Source: Phoronis australis (lineage: Eukaryota; Phoronida; Phoronidae). From it: a DNA stretch of 64,000 nucleotides. Below are positions 1 to 11,081 of the stretch, piece after piece. The notes beneath the pieces are model-generated. The model was given only the letters and a program-made list of their open reading frames with translations, was not told where the DNA came from and made no database searches. The position numbers and the translations under genes were made by a program. Within the stretch, counting starts at the first letter, position 1. Each line of letters begins with the position of its first letter. The stretch is taken from positions 496,001 to 560,000 of the forward strand of contig NMRA01000137.1 in assembly GCA_002633005.1 (NCBI GenBank), given 5' to 3'.

Positions 1-96
1 GATCCGGAGGACGCAACCATGGAAGTGACACTGAAGAAACTCACAATCAGCCAAGAAAGCATAACTCTGAAATTGATCGATGTAGATGGTGACAGT
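1..96 (+). CDS. Copy 1, CUB-like exon (partial at window edge)
   Basis: The open frame begins DPEDATMEVTLKK and runs to VDGDS, then a GTGCGT donor (phase 0). Its counterpart is the 3' part of the 17236-17474 exon of copy 2: the pattern hydrophobic-strand, then L-x-LID, is shared. The exon continues to the left of the window. Confidence 0.6.
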
Positions 97-3000
97 GTGC
101 GTACGACTTGGGATCTTGAAATTCATTAGATATGGCTGGCGGAGGGCTACCAGTACAAATACAGGCATTAGGTTGCCTGGTTACTTGAATAACTGAAATT
201 TAGTATCTTTACGCCTGGCTCTACGTAAGATTCAGGTCGCGGCATAAACTTTTTATCTAAGGCACTAACGATTTAGTTACTGCAATGTCTAGGCAGTGTA
301 ACCTATTACACTTTTGACAAAATTCGTTGAACGTACAACACTGTGCAGACAGTCTGGAATATGGCTGTCATTTTAACACTAGTTTCTTTGTGTATCCATG
401 CCTCTGGTTTGGCTGCGAACGACCACCGAAGATACAGAGTGCTCAAGCGATTAATATTGAAAATTGTTAATTGCGAACATGCTTTTGTGTTCAACAAATT
501 TTGTCTGCAGGAGGCGCTGCTTCTAATGACGCTCTTATTTTACGTTTGACATATGGAAATAAGGGTATAATGCAATTTTGGAAGGGCAAATATGCCGGAG
601 ATGTACGACACGATACTAGTGGTTTATAGCCGTTTTGACATTTAGAATGAAAAAAGTGTTTAGTTAAAAACTAGAGTCATTTACAAGTAACCTTATGAAT
701 GTCTTACTTAAAAACCAAACCATGTTTAGAAACGCTTGACGCAATAACACCAAAACATGATGAGTATTAGTGTGGGCGATAGAATAACGCGTCAGCTTCG
801 TTTAAAACGTTTTATTCTTGAAGAGACGGTTATCTACAAACGATAAATACAGTTTGTCAAACGACGGAACCAAACAATGTTCTCAGACCGTTACCAAATA
901 GTCAAAACGGCTACCAGACGGGACTCGAACCCGCATAAGACAAAACCACCACAAAGCAGCCGTTACAGTTCAACAATTAAACAACTAGGCATACAATATC
1001 CAGCAGACCTACATGAATAGACTAAACGTAAAGCTTTAACAGAATTACATGTACGTACTGGAGTTTTCCGCGTGGCCCAGCCAATAATCTCTCTACAGTG
1101 CATCACAACATGTTGAAACCAATATTCGAAAATGAGCGCTGTAAATGACTGCTGAAGCTAAAAACCATCAAAACTGCACTGTGATTGGTTATGTTACGAT
1201 GGTAGCATCTATTTAGCCAATAAATGATTATCTAGGAGCGGGGGTAGACAGCAATTACAATGCACTCTGGAAACGCCCTAAGGTGTACATAGAACGCCTC
1301 TAGTGGACATAAAGTTCCTAAACAAAAGACTAATGCTCCTGAATTAACAATGAGAACTGAGCAAAGCTTTATTACTCGACTAATCCCTTGTTCAGCAGTT
1401 GTGGTATGGTAAGACGGAATCTCTGCCATAAATGTTAAAGGCGAAGGAAACCCTTTCCCATGTCATTTTTTAGCAAAAATTAGGTTTGTTGATTATCCCA
1501 GGCATATTGTTCACTTTATTACAATTTTTGTAGTTTAATTAATTACTCGTCCTCTACTCCGGAAGTGACGTTTTGAGAGGCAAGAATTTCGCGCCAATTT
1601 GGTTCTGCGTTGAGTTTACTGTGAGAATATGTACTAATTTTGTTTTCGTGCTGTTTTTCTAAAATTGTCCTCACCACTTCCAATCGACGAGTATTCTACG
1701 ACACGCCAGATTGTTAGGGAACTCAATTACCTTGGATTTATGGATTGTTTAGTTTGTAGTAACTTGAAAATGGCTGGTGTGGGCGACCAATATCACAGTG
1801 ACAGTAGTGACATGATTTACGGAGACATTGTTTATAGCAGTGGTGACGAGGGATTTTTTCACGGACAGTGAGTGGGTGGGTATATGTTTGAGCCCGAGTA
1901 TAATGAGGCAGAGTACGCACAGGCACAACTGTCCCACTTGCTCGAGTGTCCCGCGACACACTGTCACTGGATGGTGACCTGACCACCCAAACTGCTTACA
2001 TCCCGCCGTGTGACTCTCTCGCCACACACCTGGTTCCTTCTAAATAGCTCCAATACTTTAGGCAAGTTCACAATAAACTTATCAAAGTTTGGCTCACAGA
2101 TCTGTTCATTGGACGACGAACTGTCCTCTTCACTGGGTGTCGAATTGAGCCTGTATTCACTCCCACTACTCAACATGGCAGCAGGGCTGCTTACATGCTC
2201 TGGGATAGAGACCACAGCACAGGGCGAATCATTGCTAGTTCCCGGAATTGCACGCTCTGGGAGAACGTTCGGAGGCACAAGTGACTGAAAATGAAATGGC
2301 TCCAGTCACTGTAGTGACCACAGCTCGCGAGGCTTCTCACTTCAAAAACGCACTTCTCGGGGGCGGGGACGGGGCAGTGCCGGGAATCAACGGTGTGCAC
2401 CCTTCTTCAGGTGTTGTTCTGCAGGGACCTTCATAAATTCAGCGTACATATTTCTCTTGTAATCTGACGGCAGAAAATACTTGCCACTCACTCGGTAGCC
2501 CTCCACTGCTTTGAACGTTGCGTGAACGGCTAACGTTGCGTACGTTCTTCACACGAACGAGCCAAGTGTATCATCCTGCGGAAAGCGATACAAAGGTACT
2601 CCCAAAGTGCGTGTAAGACAATAATGAGTACATCCTGGTACGAAGCAACGGTGCGGCACGTTGACTGACTCGTTAACAAAAGCAAACGACGACTTATCTT
2701 ATCACAACCGTGATAGAACAATCACTGACTCGACAGCTCTCACAGTCAAACTATATGAAAAGAAATTACAGAGAAATTTTTGCCTCCCAAAATGTTACTT
2801 CCGGAGTAGAGCACAGGTAATTAATGAAATTACGAAAAGCTGTAATTAAGGGAAAAATATGTATGGGATAATCAACGAACCTTCTAAAAACGACATGAAA
2901 AAGGCTGCCTTCGCCTTTAAGTCTCCCGTTTTCATGAAACGAACACCTGTAAACTCACCATGCGTTGCAACTCACGGCAAATACTTATTTAGACTGATCA

Positions 3001-6000
3001 TCAATCTGTAGTACAATGGTTATTGAAGTTTCTACATCTTTTTTCGCAGACACGAGTATACAACTCAACGCAAAAAGAACAAAAGCCATTCCGTACAGAA
3101 GGAAAACGCCTCCTCGTGATACTCGAGAAGATGCCTGACGGAACGTTCGACGGGGTCTCCTTTTCAATTACTATATCTGTCGAGTGTATGTTGTTTCTAC
3201 TCTAGAAGCATGTAAAGAAATGTCGCCTACCAGGTGGTATTTCTGTGGTACGAATGAGTGCCTATGTGCCGTTTAAATGGCGGGCAGGGTTTTCGCAGTT
3301 TTCGGTATAGAATTGGGTAGTGTTTTGGTCAGTTTTGGTATCGAAATGTGTTTTGATTTCGCCAATTTTGTTGAGGCTCCATTTTCAAGGCATCGCTGCA
3401 ATAGGATTTCTTACCATTTTATTTTCTTGCCGGAGTTGTTTTCGTACCCTCTCGGGACTTTCCGGATGCCTTGTAGCATGTTTTTTACTATTCGCAGGTA
3501 CTGAAACGGACCTAGTTTTTACCTCATGGCGGCACATCTGTGCGATTTTTGTTGTGACGACCACCCTCTCCCACACAACCACCACCCCCGACTACTCACC
3601 CCTCTCACCAGTAGTCACTTAGAAACGTGCGGTGTGCTTGGGCCAGATAACGCCGAGCTCAGTTTTTCAAAGGAGTAGACTTCGTCATCGCTCCAGTTTC
3701 GTTTACCACCGTTCTAGGAAAATGTTGACCACTGTTTTAATGCCATCACTTCCAACTAGTTTTGTCGCCAGCTATTACAGGGAAGGTCATTCAATTGACA
3801 GATGAAAACGAGTCCTGGGTTTCGCGCGAGGCGCGCAGGCTTTTCCGTCAATCGTAAATTTTCTCACCCAACGCGTTTGTTATGCCTGCCGTATTAAGGA
3901 CGTTTAATAAACAGCTTCAAGATTTTAGAGTCTCTGACGAGGGTTACAGAGCATTATTTCCACTCGAAGATGCGAGTTTGGGCTAAAGCAGGGTTTAAGA
4001 TTCCTCTTGCAATTATATGACACTGTGTACTTGAAGGGAGTCCTTACATTCACAGAAGCGTCGGGTTGGAGGTGATGTGTCGTCAACTCTATTAATCGAA
4101 ATGTCCTCAAAGCTGAAAAGGAATTCATTTTGTGTGTCTCGAAGATAGAATAAAATAAGCTTTATTCCAGACTCTCTGTAAAACGAGCGGTTGTCTATAT
4201 CCGAAATTCTATGCTTATTTAGAGACTATAGCCTAAGTGAGAAGCTTTGGCAATTTTTTATCTTTTTCTGAGCTCAGGGTCTAATCTCCGAACTCGACTC
4301 AGAATCAGACTAGAAATATTACCAATTGTGACCGTTTTCACGTTGCGAAGGGCAACCGGAAAAAACACGCGTTTTGAAGTTAGACTCAATGTATTCGCCA
4401 GCGCGCTGTCCGATTCCTGCAAAACGCGATTCGGTCAAGAACTTGTATCGATTTCTACGAAGCCGATTGCGCGCTGGAGGCTGAAACGGGACTAGGCCTC
4501 AACGATCAGTGACAATGTACTCGGGCACAGAATATCACACATACATGTACACTCGAGTTCATATCAAAGTAGAAAAACATTTTAAAACGTAATCCCTGGG
4601 TCGCTTGCGAGTAAATTAAACCCTGGGCCAGCTATAGATAAGGTGAATTTGTTCAAAGAGCCTTTTTGAACGAAACACTTCTCTGAAACGTATGCCGTGA
4701 TTGAATTTGCCATGGACGGAGTGTGAGGAGGCACAAAAGTGACGTTTGAAGTGACGAAAGTGAAAAAAAAAATGTAAATCACTTACATATGTTTACGATC
4801 AAGCTAATTATAACCTGAACGAGTGATTGATTTATTTGCTGTTGCCATCAGCACAACATCATTGCACTATTTTTCTCTGACGTCGGTGTTTCATTGCGTG
4901 CGTGTCTTCTGTTTCATTTCAGTGCCCTCTTTGGAGCTTGAATGGTGGCACTGGCTTCTGGCTGCTCTCGCAGGTACAGCTCTTTTGGTTTTTGGAGTCG
5001 TCGGTATAGTAAAAAGCAAGATAAAAGAATCTCGGGCGCATCCAGCAATGGCCATTGGCATGGTGGAAATGGCGGAAAAGGGTAAGAAGCTCTGATTTTC
5101 ACGTGGTTAAACCAGCTACAGACTAATTCATGTGCTCGTGTTCCAAACTGTAATTTTCTTCACAGTTGCCTTTGTCCTTCCAAACTTTGGCCATGGCTTT
5201 CTTATTATAATTTCTTTAAACTGAAATTGGTAACAATAAATCGAATGGAGGACCCAAACGACTAAAGCATACCTGCCGTGACAACCAACTTAATGAGACA
5301 GTTCTGGATCAGCAAACGATACCCGGTCATTTTGTCCCAAGCATAGAAATCCTGTCCAGTCGGAATACAGAATAAAGTGATATTCAGTCTATTGCAAATT
5401 AAAAATTGGCTTTGAAAGAAGGCGCTGTTGTATTGCCCAGTGAATTAAAGATTACTAATCAAGTGTACATGTAGACAATTGGCCTCCTTTATTTTGATGA
5501 ACAATTCTCGCGTTGACATTGAAGCTTGCCTTTTTCCTTAACATATTTTGTTTTCGTACTACAAGAAGTTGCTTTCTCATGAGCGGAAATTCCGTTCTTG
5601 AGACTTCAGTTCTCTAAAAAATCGCAAAGGCAACATCCAAATTATTAAGTCAAAATGCACGTACTTTGACTATATGAAATGAAATACAGAGATCACGTGG
5701 TGCTCTCTAGCCTAGGTCTGGAATTAACCTCCGTACTCCATTCGTGGCTCGAAATGTGATCGGTTAAATTCATAAACTTGTAGTCCACTGTATACAGCCT
5801 GGTTAAGTTGCGAGTCGGGGTGTGTGAATAGAGTTCTCGTAGGGCGCAATTCAACAGTGAAGCAAGTGAATCAAAATTCAGAGAAATTACGTGGAATCGT
5901 ATTGGAAGAAAAAATGTCGTTCCTTAGAGACGAATTTATGTTGCTGTAAAAAAAGAAATGAGTTCATGAGAAAATGATTTGCGGTTTGTGAGAAAAGGAG

Positions 6001-6589
6001 TACAGTTCGTAGGTAAAGAATTGTGTTAAGGAGAATTGGACGATGAAATGTTTTACGGGTGAAGTGAATTAGTGAGTGGGCAACCCTGAACGACTGTATC
6101 ACCGCAAAATAGATTTGATATCATATAAACTTTACGACTGGCATAGGACAATATTGCCTGGACATTTAGTTCAAGAACCATTAGTGCTAAATTTCTTTCA
6201 CATAATATTCAGAAAACCGACCACCAGTCAATCCTGCGGTGCCCGGCCTCCCGCCTCCAGGCGTAGGAATGACGATGCCAGGTGTGGCACCAGCGTCAGG
6301 ATATGGTACGCCATTTCCACCTGCACCGGGATATGGTACACCTCCACAAACCCCCCAGGGATACGGCGGACCACCTCCACCAGGTTCGGGTTATGGCGCG
6401 CCACCACCAGGATCGGGCTATAGCGCGCCACCACCAGGACCGGGCTTTGGTGCACCGCAGCCTCCGCCGGGATATGGCATGCCGCCGACAACGCCTGGTT
6501 ATGGTGCACCACCTCCAGTTTCACCCTATGCGTACGCTGGTCCAACAAATCCTGTCGCTGGAACCGCACGGCAAGATACAGAAGGTTAA
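1..6589 (+). CDS. CUB-like/TM/Pro-Gly-Tyr-tail membrane protein, copy 1 (5' partial; exons 1-96, 3050-3185, 4923-5081, 6213-6589)
   Basis: Four exons splice in frame (phases 0, 1, 1) and each intron is GT-AG. The predicted product is a type I membrane protein. About 77 residues of CUB-like beta-strand sequence ending in GVSFSITISVE are followed by a short stalk, a membrane helix starting at LEWWHWLL, a basic stop-transfer KSKIKESR, a conserved juxtamembrane PAMAIGMVEMAEKG, and a roughly 120-residue cytoplasmic tail made of GYG-x-P repeats. The N-terminus and signal peptide lie left of the window. The same exon order, phases and near-equal exon lengths recur at 17236-25827, so this is one half of a tandem duplication. 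The CUB assignment rests on strand pattern and the final GvsF motif; disulphide cysteines are absent in the visible part. Function is unknown; a cell-surface receptor or adhesion role is inference. Confidence 0.75.
905..985 (-). repeat. tRNA-like / SINE-head relic
   Basis: On the minus strand a Pol III B-box-like GGTTCGAGTCC is followed by CGTCTGGTAGCC, the pattern of a tRNA T-arm and 3' acceptor strand. The expected 5' acceptor GGCTACC is not present at the right distance, so a functional tRNA is unlikely. A tRNA-derived SINE or pseudogene fits better. Confidence 0.35.
1435..2920 (-). mobile_element. Kolobok-like DNA transposon with TTAA target duplication
   Basis: The ends are inverted repeats of about 130-145 bp starting AGGCGAAGG (left from 1439, right ending 2916). 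Both are bordered by TTAA (1435-1438 and 2917-2920). TTAA duplications are characteristic of Kolobok and piggyBac elements; the long TIRs and the relic minus-strand ORF (1964-2278) favour Kolobok. The interior is only about 1.2 kb with stops and frameshifts, so it is non-autonomous. It lies in intron 1 of copy 1. Confidence 0.75.
1964..2278 (-). pseudogene. Transposase relic inside the Kolobok-like element
   Basis: A 104-codon minus-strand frame with an acidic Ser/Glu-rich stretch, then a segment with F-x3-L-x3-L spacing and a C-G pair (LELFRRNQVCGERV). It is followed, after a stop, by a frame containing QCVAGHSSKWDS. This resembles the N-terminal region of Kolobok/THAP-associated transposases as I recall them. 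It is clearly interrupted and probably inactive. The family call is tentative. Confidence 0.35.
3050..3185 (+). CDS. Copy 1, CUB-like exon 2
   Basis: The acceptor TTTTTTCGCAG precedes ACA CGA GTA; the exon is 136 nt, starts in phase 0 and ends in phase 1 at a GTATGT donor. It encodes TRVYNSTQK...DGTFDGVSFSITISVE, closely parallel to the 18563-18701 exon of copy 2 (shared FxGVSFxITI). An N-x-S/T sequon is present at NST. Confidence 0.75.
3186..4922 (+). other. Intron 2 of copy 1
   Basis: Intron between the CUB-like and membrane exons, GTATGT...TTTCAG. I see no gene or recognisable element in it. Confidence 0.55.
4923..5081 (+). CDS. Copy 1, transmembrane exon
   Basis: The 159-nt exon (phase 1 in, phase 1 out) follows TTTCATTTCAG and ends at GGTAAGA. 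It encodes a stalk, WWHWLLAALAGTALLVFGVV as the membrane helix, KSKIKESR as a positive-inside anchor, and PAMAIGMVEMAEKG. The matching exon of copy 2 is also 159 nt. Trp-Trp at the outer membrane border and basic residues inside support a type I orientation. Confidence 0.85.
5082..6212 (+). other. Intron 3 of copy 1
   Basis: Intron between membrane and tail exons, GTAAGA...ATTCAG. AT-rich; no recognisable feature. Confidence 0.55.
6213..6589 (+). CDS. Copy 1, cytoplasmic Gly/Pro/Tyr-rich tail exon
   Basis: The 377-nt terminal exon follows the acceptor ATATTCAG. It encodes ENRPPVNPAVPG, then irregular repeats of GYG(T/A/G/M)P-P with variable spacers, and ends RQDTEG-stop (TAA 6587-6589). PPGY, a PPxY-type WW-domain ligand, occurs once (PPPGYGMPP). 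Low complexity suggests disorder. Frames on the opposite strand over this repeat are shadows. Confidence 0.85.
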
Positions 6590-7190
6590 GGAGATAGTTA
6601 ATACGACGACGAAGATGATAGCGCGGGAATTCCTCATTTGTTAGAAGCCACAGACAGACGTGGAACCACAAAAAGTCAGGAACGTTACATGAAGTCTAGA
6701 TGTAATCCCAACTCTGTCTGGCCTTGTGCATTCACGTTAATAGCGTCTACTTTAGTAATGGACCTTAAAAACTCCCAGCGACTTGACTTTTTGTTACAAT
6801 TGTCAGATTGGTCATACCGTCTCACTTTCCTTACAAGTACTCAAGTTCGTATTGAAGACTCAACATGGAGCGTAATTACGCTGCATGATTTGGATTAAAC
6901 CAGCCTTTGGCCTAATTTAGCGGGCTACAAAACGGAAATCGAATTAAACTTTTTACTCCCTTAAGATAGGTCTAATAATAGTCCTTAGTATTCTAATCCC
7001 ATTATCAACTCAGGTCACAGACAGTGCACACATTTTGAGGTACGCAGTTTTCGGGTGATCAAATCCCAATAAACTCTAAAACGTTACTGATGGCTTCGAT
7101 GTTCATATTGGTACAGGGATTTTCTGGAGCTAATCGCATGGGCGTGTATTCGAAAATTGAAAAATTCCACGCGTTTTAACTACAAAGAAT
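6590..7190 (+). other. Probable 3' UTR of copy 1
   Basis: Non-coding stretch after the stop. An AATAAA at 7068-7073 is the first good polyadenylation signal on this strand, about 480 nt downstream. Confidence 0.45.
7068..7073 (+). terminator. Candidate polyadenylation signal, copy 1
   Basis: AATAAA hexamer on the coding strand about 480 nt after the copy 1 stop codon. Cleavage site not verifiable here. Confidence 0.4.
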
Positions 7191-7191
7191 A

Positions 7192-7495
7192 TACGCCCGG
7201 GCGTTTATTCGGAAAAGGGGCGGGTAAAAGGAAAGTCATAATTTTGTTGACTTTGACATTTGTTACTGAAAACTGTTTTTGTATATTTGCCAAGACCTTA
7301 TTCGTTTTCATAGAGGTAAATGCTCCACAAAACTGAATTTGTGACAAAGAGTTGACGCTGGGTGGGCTTTTAAGAGAAAAGTTTCCGAATAAACACTCCA
7401 CTATCTGGACACTTGACACCAGAACCTGTTTATTCGGCATAATTTTCCGAATAATCGTCCGTGGGCGTTTCATCGGGTGGGCTTATGTTCGGGAA
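7192..7495. repeat. Inverted-repeat (MITE-like) element
   Basis: GGGCGTTTATTCGGAAAA near 7199 is mirrored by TTCCGAATAATCGTCC near 7447, and further 'tttattcgg / ccgaata' words lie between. This is a small foldback with no coding capacity; exact ends and target duplication were not resolved. Confidence 0.4.
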
Positions 7496-7499
7496 ATCC

Positions 7500-9357
7500 C
7501 GGTAACAGAAATAGGATCTTATCATCGCCATTGACACCATAAGGTTTTATGAGAGTAAAAGATCTCAGTTGATTTTCGTATTTTGTTCACCTAAACAAGG
7601 TGAAAATATACATCTTTAAGTGTGGTGATTCCTGACACAGTCTTATATGCAAGAGATTTGGCTTCGTCAAAGTGTTTCTTTCAGTCAGCGTTGTTTTCAA
7701 GATGTCACTTGGAGACTGAAGCAAACTTATCTTCATTCTCTGTTGCTACACCCCATGATTTAACAAGTGGTTCAGTGTTGGGGAAAACATTGTCGGTTTT
7801 TTGAGGGTATTCACTGCCCTATTTAGCGTCGTGAAAAGTAACAAGATGTAGAAAAAAATACATTATATACAAAATACTCTTCAGTTGTTAAATCGAGGTT
7901 TATTGTCTTTTATAGGACCTACTTCACGATCGGCCTCGTGAAACGTTTTCACCTCCACTCACATCAGGATCCGCTGTTTTGACTTAAGTCAAGTTTTATG
8001 ACGTTACTTTAAGCTCTACTTTTAAAGGTCAGTCATTTGTTAGAATAAGGGCCTGTTTCATGAAACTTAACTAAGACCGAAATCGGGTTTACTTAACACC
8101 AAACTGTTTTAGCTCCGTTTATGAAATTTTTAAAGATCAAAATTTAGACTGAAATCGATCTAAGCAATGGCCATGTACCGTGGGTCGCCTTCCATTTTCG
8201 TGTACAATATGTTAGAAACATTCTATGAATTTTACACATATCGTGATTTTTTATTACCTTGTGATTTTATATGGAGGCACTCCTGAATTGTGAACTTGAA
8301 AATGACCTATACAGGTATATAGCGTGTGACTTGAGTGGCCGGCAGAGTGGGTGAATAATTCACTAGTGGCCTCTCTGCGGTTGTACACTGTAGCGGTTAA
8401 GCTCGGGGAAACTGCCTAGTAATAATATGCGTGAAATTATATTTAATATGTTGAAGTGATATGACAGTAACCACGGACATTCCATTTTACACTTCTTGTT
8501 GTAATATAACTGTAAATTCACTGAGTGAGAAAATAAGGCATGACACCTCCCGATAAAATCGTATCTTTTAGCAAAATTAATTGTCAAAAGTGACATGATA
8601 TGTCTTTACTCTGTGTTTGTCAACCTACAGTCTTCTTAGTTTTGATTTTACGTATTAATTTAGTGTTCTTCTTCCGACCAACTTTCAAGTAAAATGCATT
8701 AGAAACAACTAACCCTACAATTCCACATTATCTTCTTGACCTCTTTTGAACAGGATAAACATGATCCTTTGTTATTTTATTACCCACGATTTATCGGAAG
8801 TAGCTCATTCTTAAAATGTTCAATATCCTTATCGCCAGTCTTACAGTGCCAAGGCCACGATACTGAACTTACATGGATTGTATAGATGGAATCAAGCGAT
8901 TAGACTGAAAAAATGTGTGATTAGTTGGTGAGTGAAGCTAATTATGAGCAATGTACAAATCAAATTCATAAATGTATTTCAATCAGTGATCTTTAGAGGA
9001 ACTTGCAAGTCAGGACTAAAACCTGCAATTTGCGGTTTGGTTTACATACACAATACAACTGGGTAGAATTCAATAGCTGACTCACGGGGAGAAAAATCTA
9101 AACACGTCAATATCTTGCAGAGTCCCGCGAGATCTCGCTTTTCTAGTGAGGTGGTATTGTTATTGAACTCGGCCATGTACTTCTGTTTTCGTGTGCGAGA
9201 ACGTTATTCAAATAGGAACTGAATTGAAATCTTTGAGCAGCAATTGAAAGAATATTTGTCTCAGAAAAATGCCAGAAAACGAGGTAGAAAATAAATCTGA
9301 AACTAAATAAGGTGATCCATATCCTCTCAAGGATACTATTGTTTCACGAAATGTAGA
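7500..9357. other. Non-genic stretch
   Basis: No supported gene. At about 8048 the word GGGCCTGTTTCATGAAAC matches the terminal word of MITE-like repeats seen elsewhere in the window (16350, 21768, 52355). Confidence 0.4.
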
Positions 9358-9520
9358 ATATATATATAGGTAAATAAAACAACAAGAAAGGATCAACTGA
9401 AATTTTCGGATATAATAACATCCTTCGCCAACAGAAACAGAAATAAAGTAAAATCAAATTTTATATGACAATTGAGATGTGGCGTAATGAATATGATACA
9501 TTGTTGCGGAAAAAAATCAA

Positions 9521-9524
<4 letters not shown>
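9358..9524 (-). repeat. Inverted copy of Penelope-like 3' UTR
   Basis: The reverse complement closely matches 14228-14405, with the shared words CCGCAACAATGTATCATATT and GAAGGATGTTATTATATCC. It abuts an (AT)n tract, consistent with a truncated insertion. Confidence 0.6.

Positions 9525-9563
<39 letters not shown>
9523..9563. repeat. (AT)n microsatellite
   Basis: About 20 perfect AT dinucleotides between the Penelope-like UTR copy and the first foldback. Confidence 0.9.
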
Positions 9564-9567
<4 letters not shown>

Positions 9568-9719
9568 TTACATGGCGAAGTCGTTATCCCTCGTTATCTA
9601 GAGCCCGAGTGGATTTTGGAGAATTATCGCCCGAGGGGCGTTAGCCCCGAGGGTGATAATTCTGCAAAATCCACGAGGGCTCTAGATAAGGGGGATAACG
9701 GCTGAGACCATGTAATAAT
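9564..9719. repeat. Long palindromic foldback, copy A
   Basis: Arms of about 70 bp: attattacatgg...cgttatctagagccc pairs with gggctctagataa...catgtaataat. The centre is GC-rich (cccgaggggcgttagccccgagg, shown here as 'cccgagggg' and 'ccccgaggg'). It starts the first of two tandem units. Confidence 0.8.
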
Positions 9720-10254
9720 CTATTTATACCACATACTAAACGAGAAACATTGCAATGAATCGATTTACCTTTTCTGACTCTCCACGGCTTTGTAACTACT
9801 TTCTATGTCGGAGGTCGTGACCTTTTAAGAAAAGCCGGGCTACTTTTGTCAAATAATGCTTTTACTCAAAACCAATTGAAAACTTAAATATAATAGAAAT
9901 AAATTGAATTTATGAATTAAGGTTTACCAACTATTATAGCTTAAAACACGTTTTTTCACGCTAAGCTTCGACCGGGAAATTATCGTCTGCTAAAGTAGGT
10001 TACCACTGGTAACTGAATATAATTCTCAAGTCAAAGATCCTGACGACACGATATCCGCATTCAAACTGGAGATCGGTGATTTACAAGTAAGAGGACATGA
10101 GAGAAAAATTTCACTGAATTAAGATATCATTTTTATGGAAATTATGTGTCTTATTTTTCGTAGCGTATAAGTACAGTACAATGCGGTTTGTTGAACGTGC
10201 GATTATTGCGCGTGCTCATTTAAGTATTCTATTTTCACTCTTGATGACGTCAGT

Positions 10255-10330
10255 CGCTGCATGGTGTAGTGGTAAAGTCGGCGACCAGCAATTCCAGGCT
10301 CCCGGGTTCGACTCCGTCCTTGGTTTCCTG
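10255..10330 (+). repeat. tRNA-derived (SINE-like) segment
   Basis: TGGTGTAGTGGTAAAGT is A-box-like and GGGTTCGACTCC is a good B box about 30 nt later. A related A-box segment recurs at 12235-12275. Acceptor-stem pairing is not evident, so this is read as a tRNA-derived repeat rather than a working tRNA. Confidence 0.5.
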
Positions 10331-10420
10331 CCAAATCGTTATCTCACTAGTGAGATAACTTTATGGGTTATTACACGGTTGTATCTGCCATTCGAGGCTA
10401 ATATTGTGGTATAAATATAG

Positions 10421-10571
10421 ATTATTACATGCCAAAGTCGTTATCCCCCGTTATCTAGAGCCCGATTTTGGAGACTTATCGCCGGAGGGGCGTTAGCCCC
10501 GAGGGTGGTAATTCTACAAAATCCACGAGGGCTCTAGATAAGGGGGATAACGACTGAGAACATGTAATAAT
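10421..10571. repeat. Long palindromic foldback, copy B
   Basis: Second copy of the 9564-9719 palindrome. Here the symmetry extends outward (tggtataaatatag / ctatttatacca), giving arms of roughly 85-90 bp. Confidence 0.8.
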
Positions 10572-11081
10572 CTATTTATACCACATACTGAACGAGAAAC
10601 AATGCAAATGAATCTATCTACCTTTCTCGATTCGCCTCGGCTTTGTAACTACTTTCTATGTCAGAGGCCCGGGATCGCAGATCGTGACCTTTTAAGAAAA
10701 GCTGAGTTATTTTTGTCAAATGATGCTTTTACTCAAAACCAATTGAAAAATAAAACAAAATACAAATAAAGTGAATCTATAAATTAAGGTTTAGCAACTA
10801 TTATTGCTTACAACACATTTTATCACGTTAATCTTCGACCGGGAAAATATCGTCTGCTAAAGTCGGTTACCGCTAGTAACTGACTATAATGCTCAAGTCA
10901 AGGGATCCCGACGACACGATACCCCCATTCAAATTGGAGATCGGTGATTAACAAGTGAGAGAACACGAGAGAAAATTTCACTGAATTAGAATATGGTTTT
11001 TATGGAAATTATGCGTCTTATTTTTCATAGCGTATAAATGTCGGTGCAATGCCCTTTGCTGAACATGCGATTGTTGCGCTC

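Larger units (their letters stand above)
97..3049 (+). other. Intron 1 of copy 1
   Basis: GT-AG intron between the two CUB-like exons. It holds a decayed tRNA-like segment (905-985, minus) and a complete Kolobok-like element with its TTAA duplications (1435-2920). Nothing else recognisable. Confidence 0.6.
9564..10420. repeat. Tandem unit A (foldback plus tRNA-like tail)
   Basis: About 860 bp. It is repeated with high similarity from 10421 onward: CATACTAAACGAGAAACA / CATACTGAACGAGAAACA and CTTCGACCGGGAAA occur at matching offsets. It ends with a tRNA-like Pol III segment (10255-10330). No coding frame stands out. Confidence 0.7.

Noticed and set aside
905-985. Functional tRNA gene
   Set aside because: B box and 3' acceptor strand look good, but the 5' acceptor strand does not pair; likewise for 10255-10330 and 24709-24785.
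6228-6671. 147-codon minus-strand open frame
   Set aside because: Antisense shadow of the GYG-x-P repeat exon of copy 1; the plus-strand frame is supported by splicing and a paralogue.
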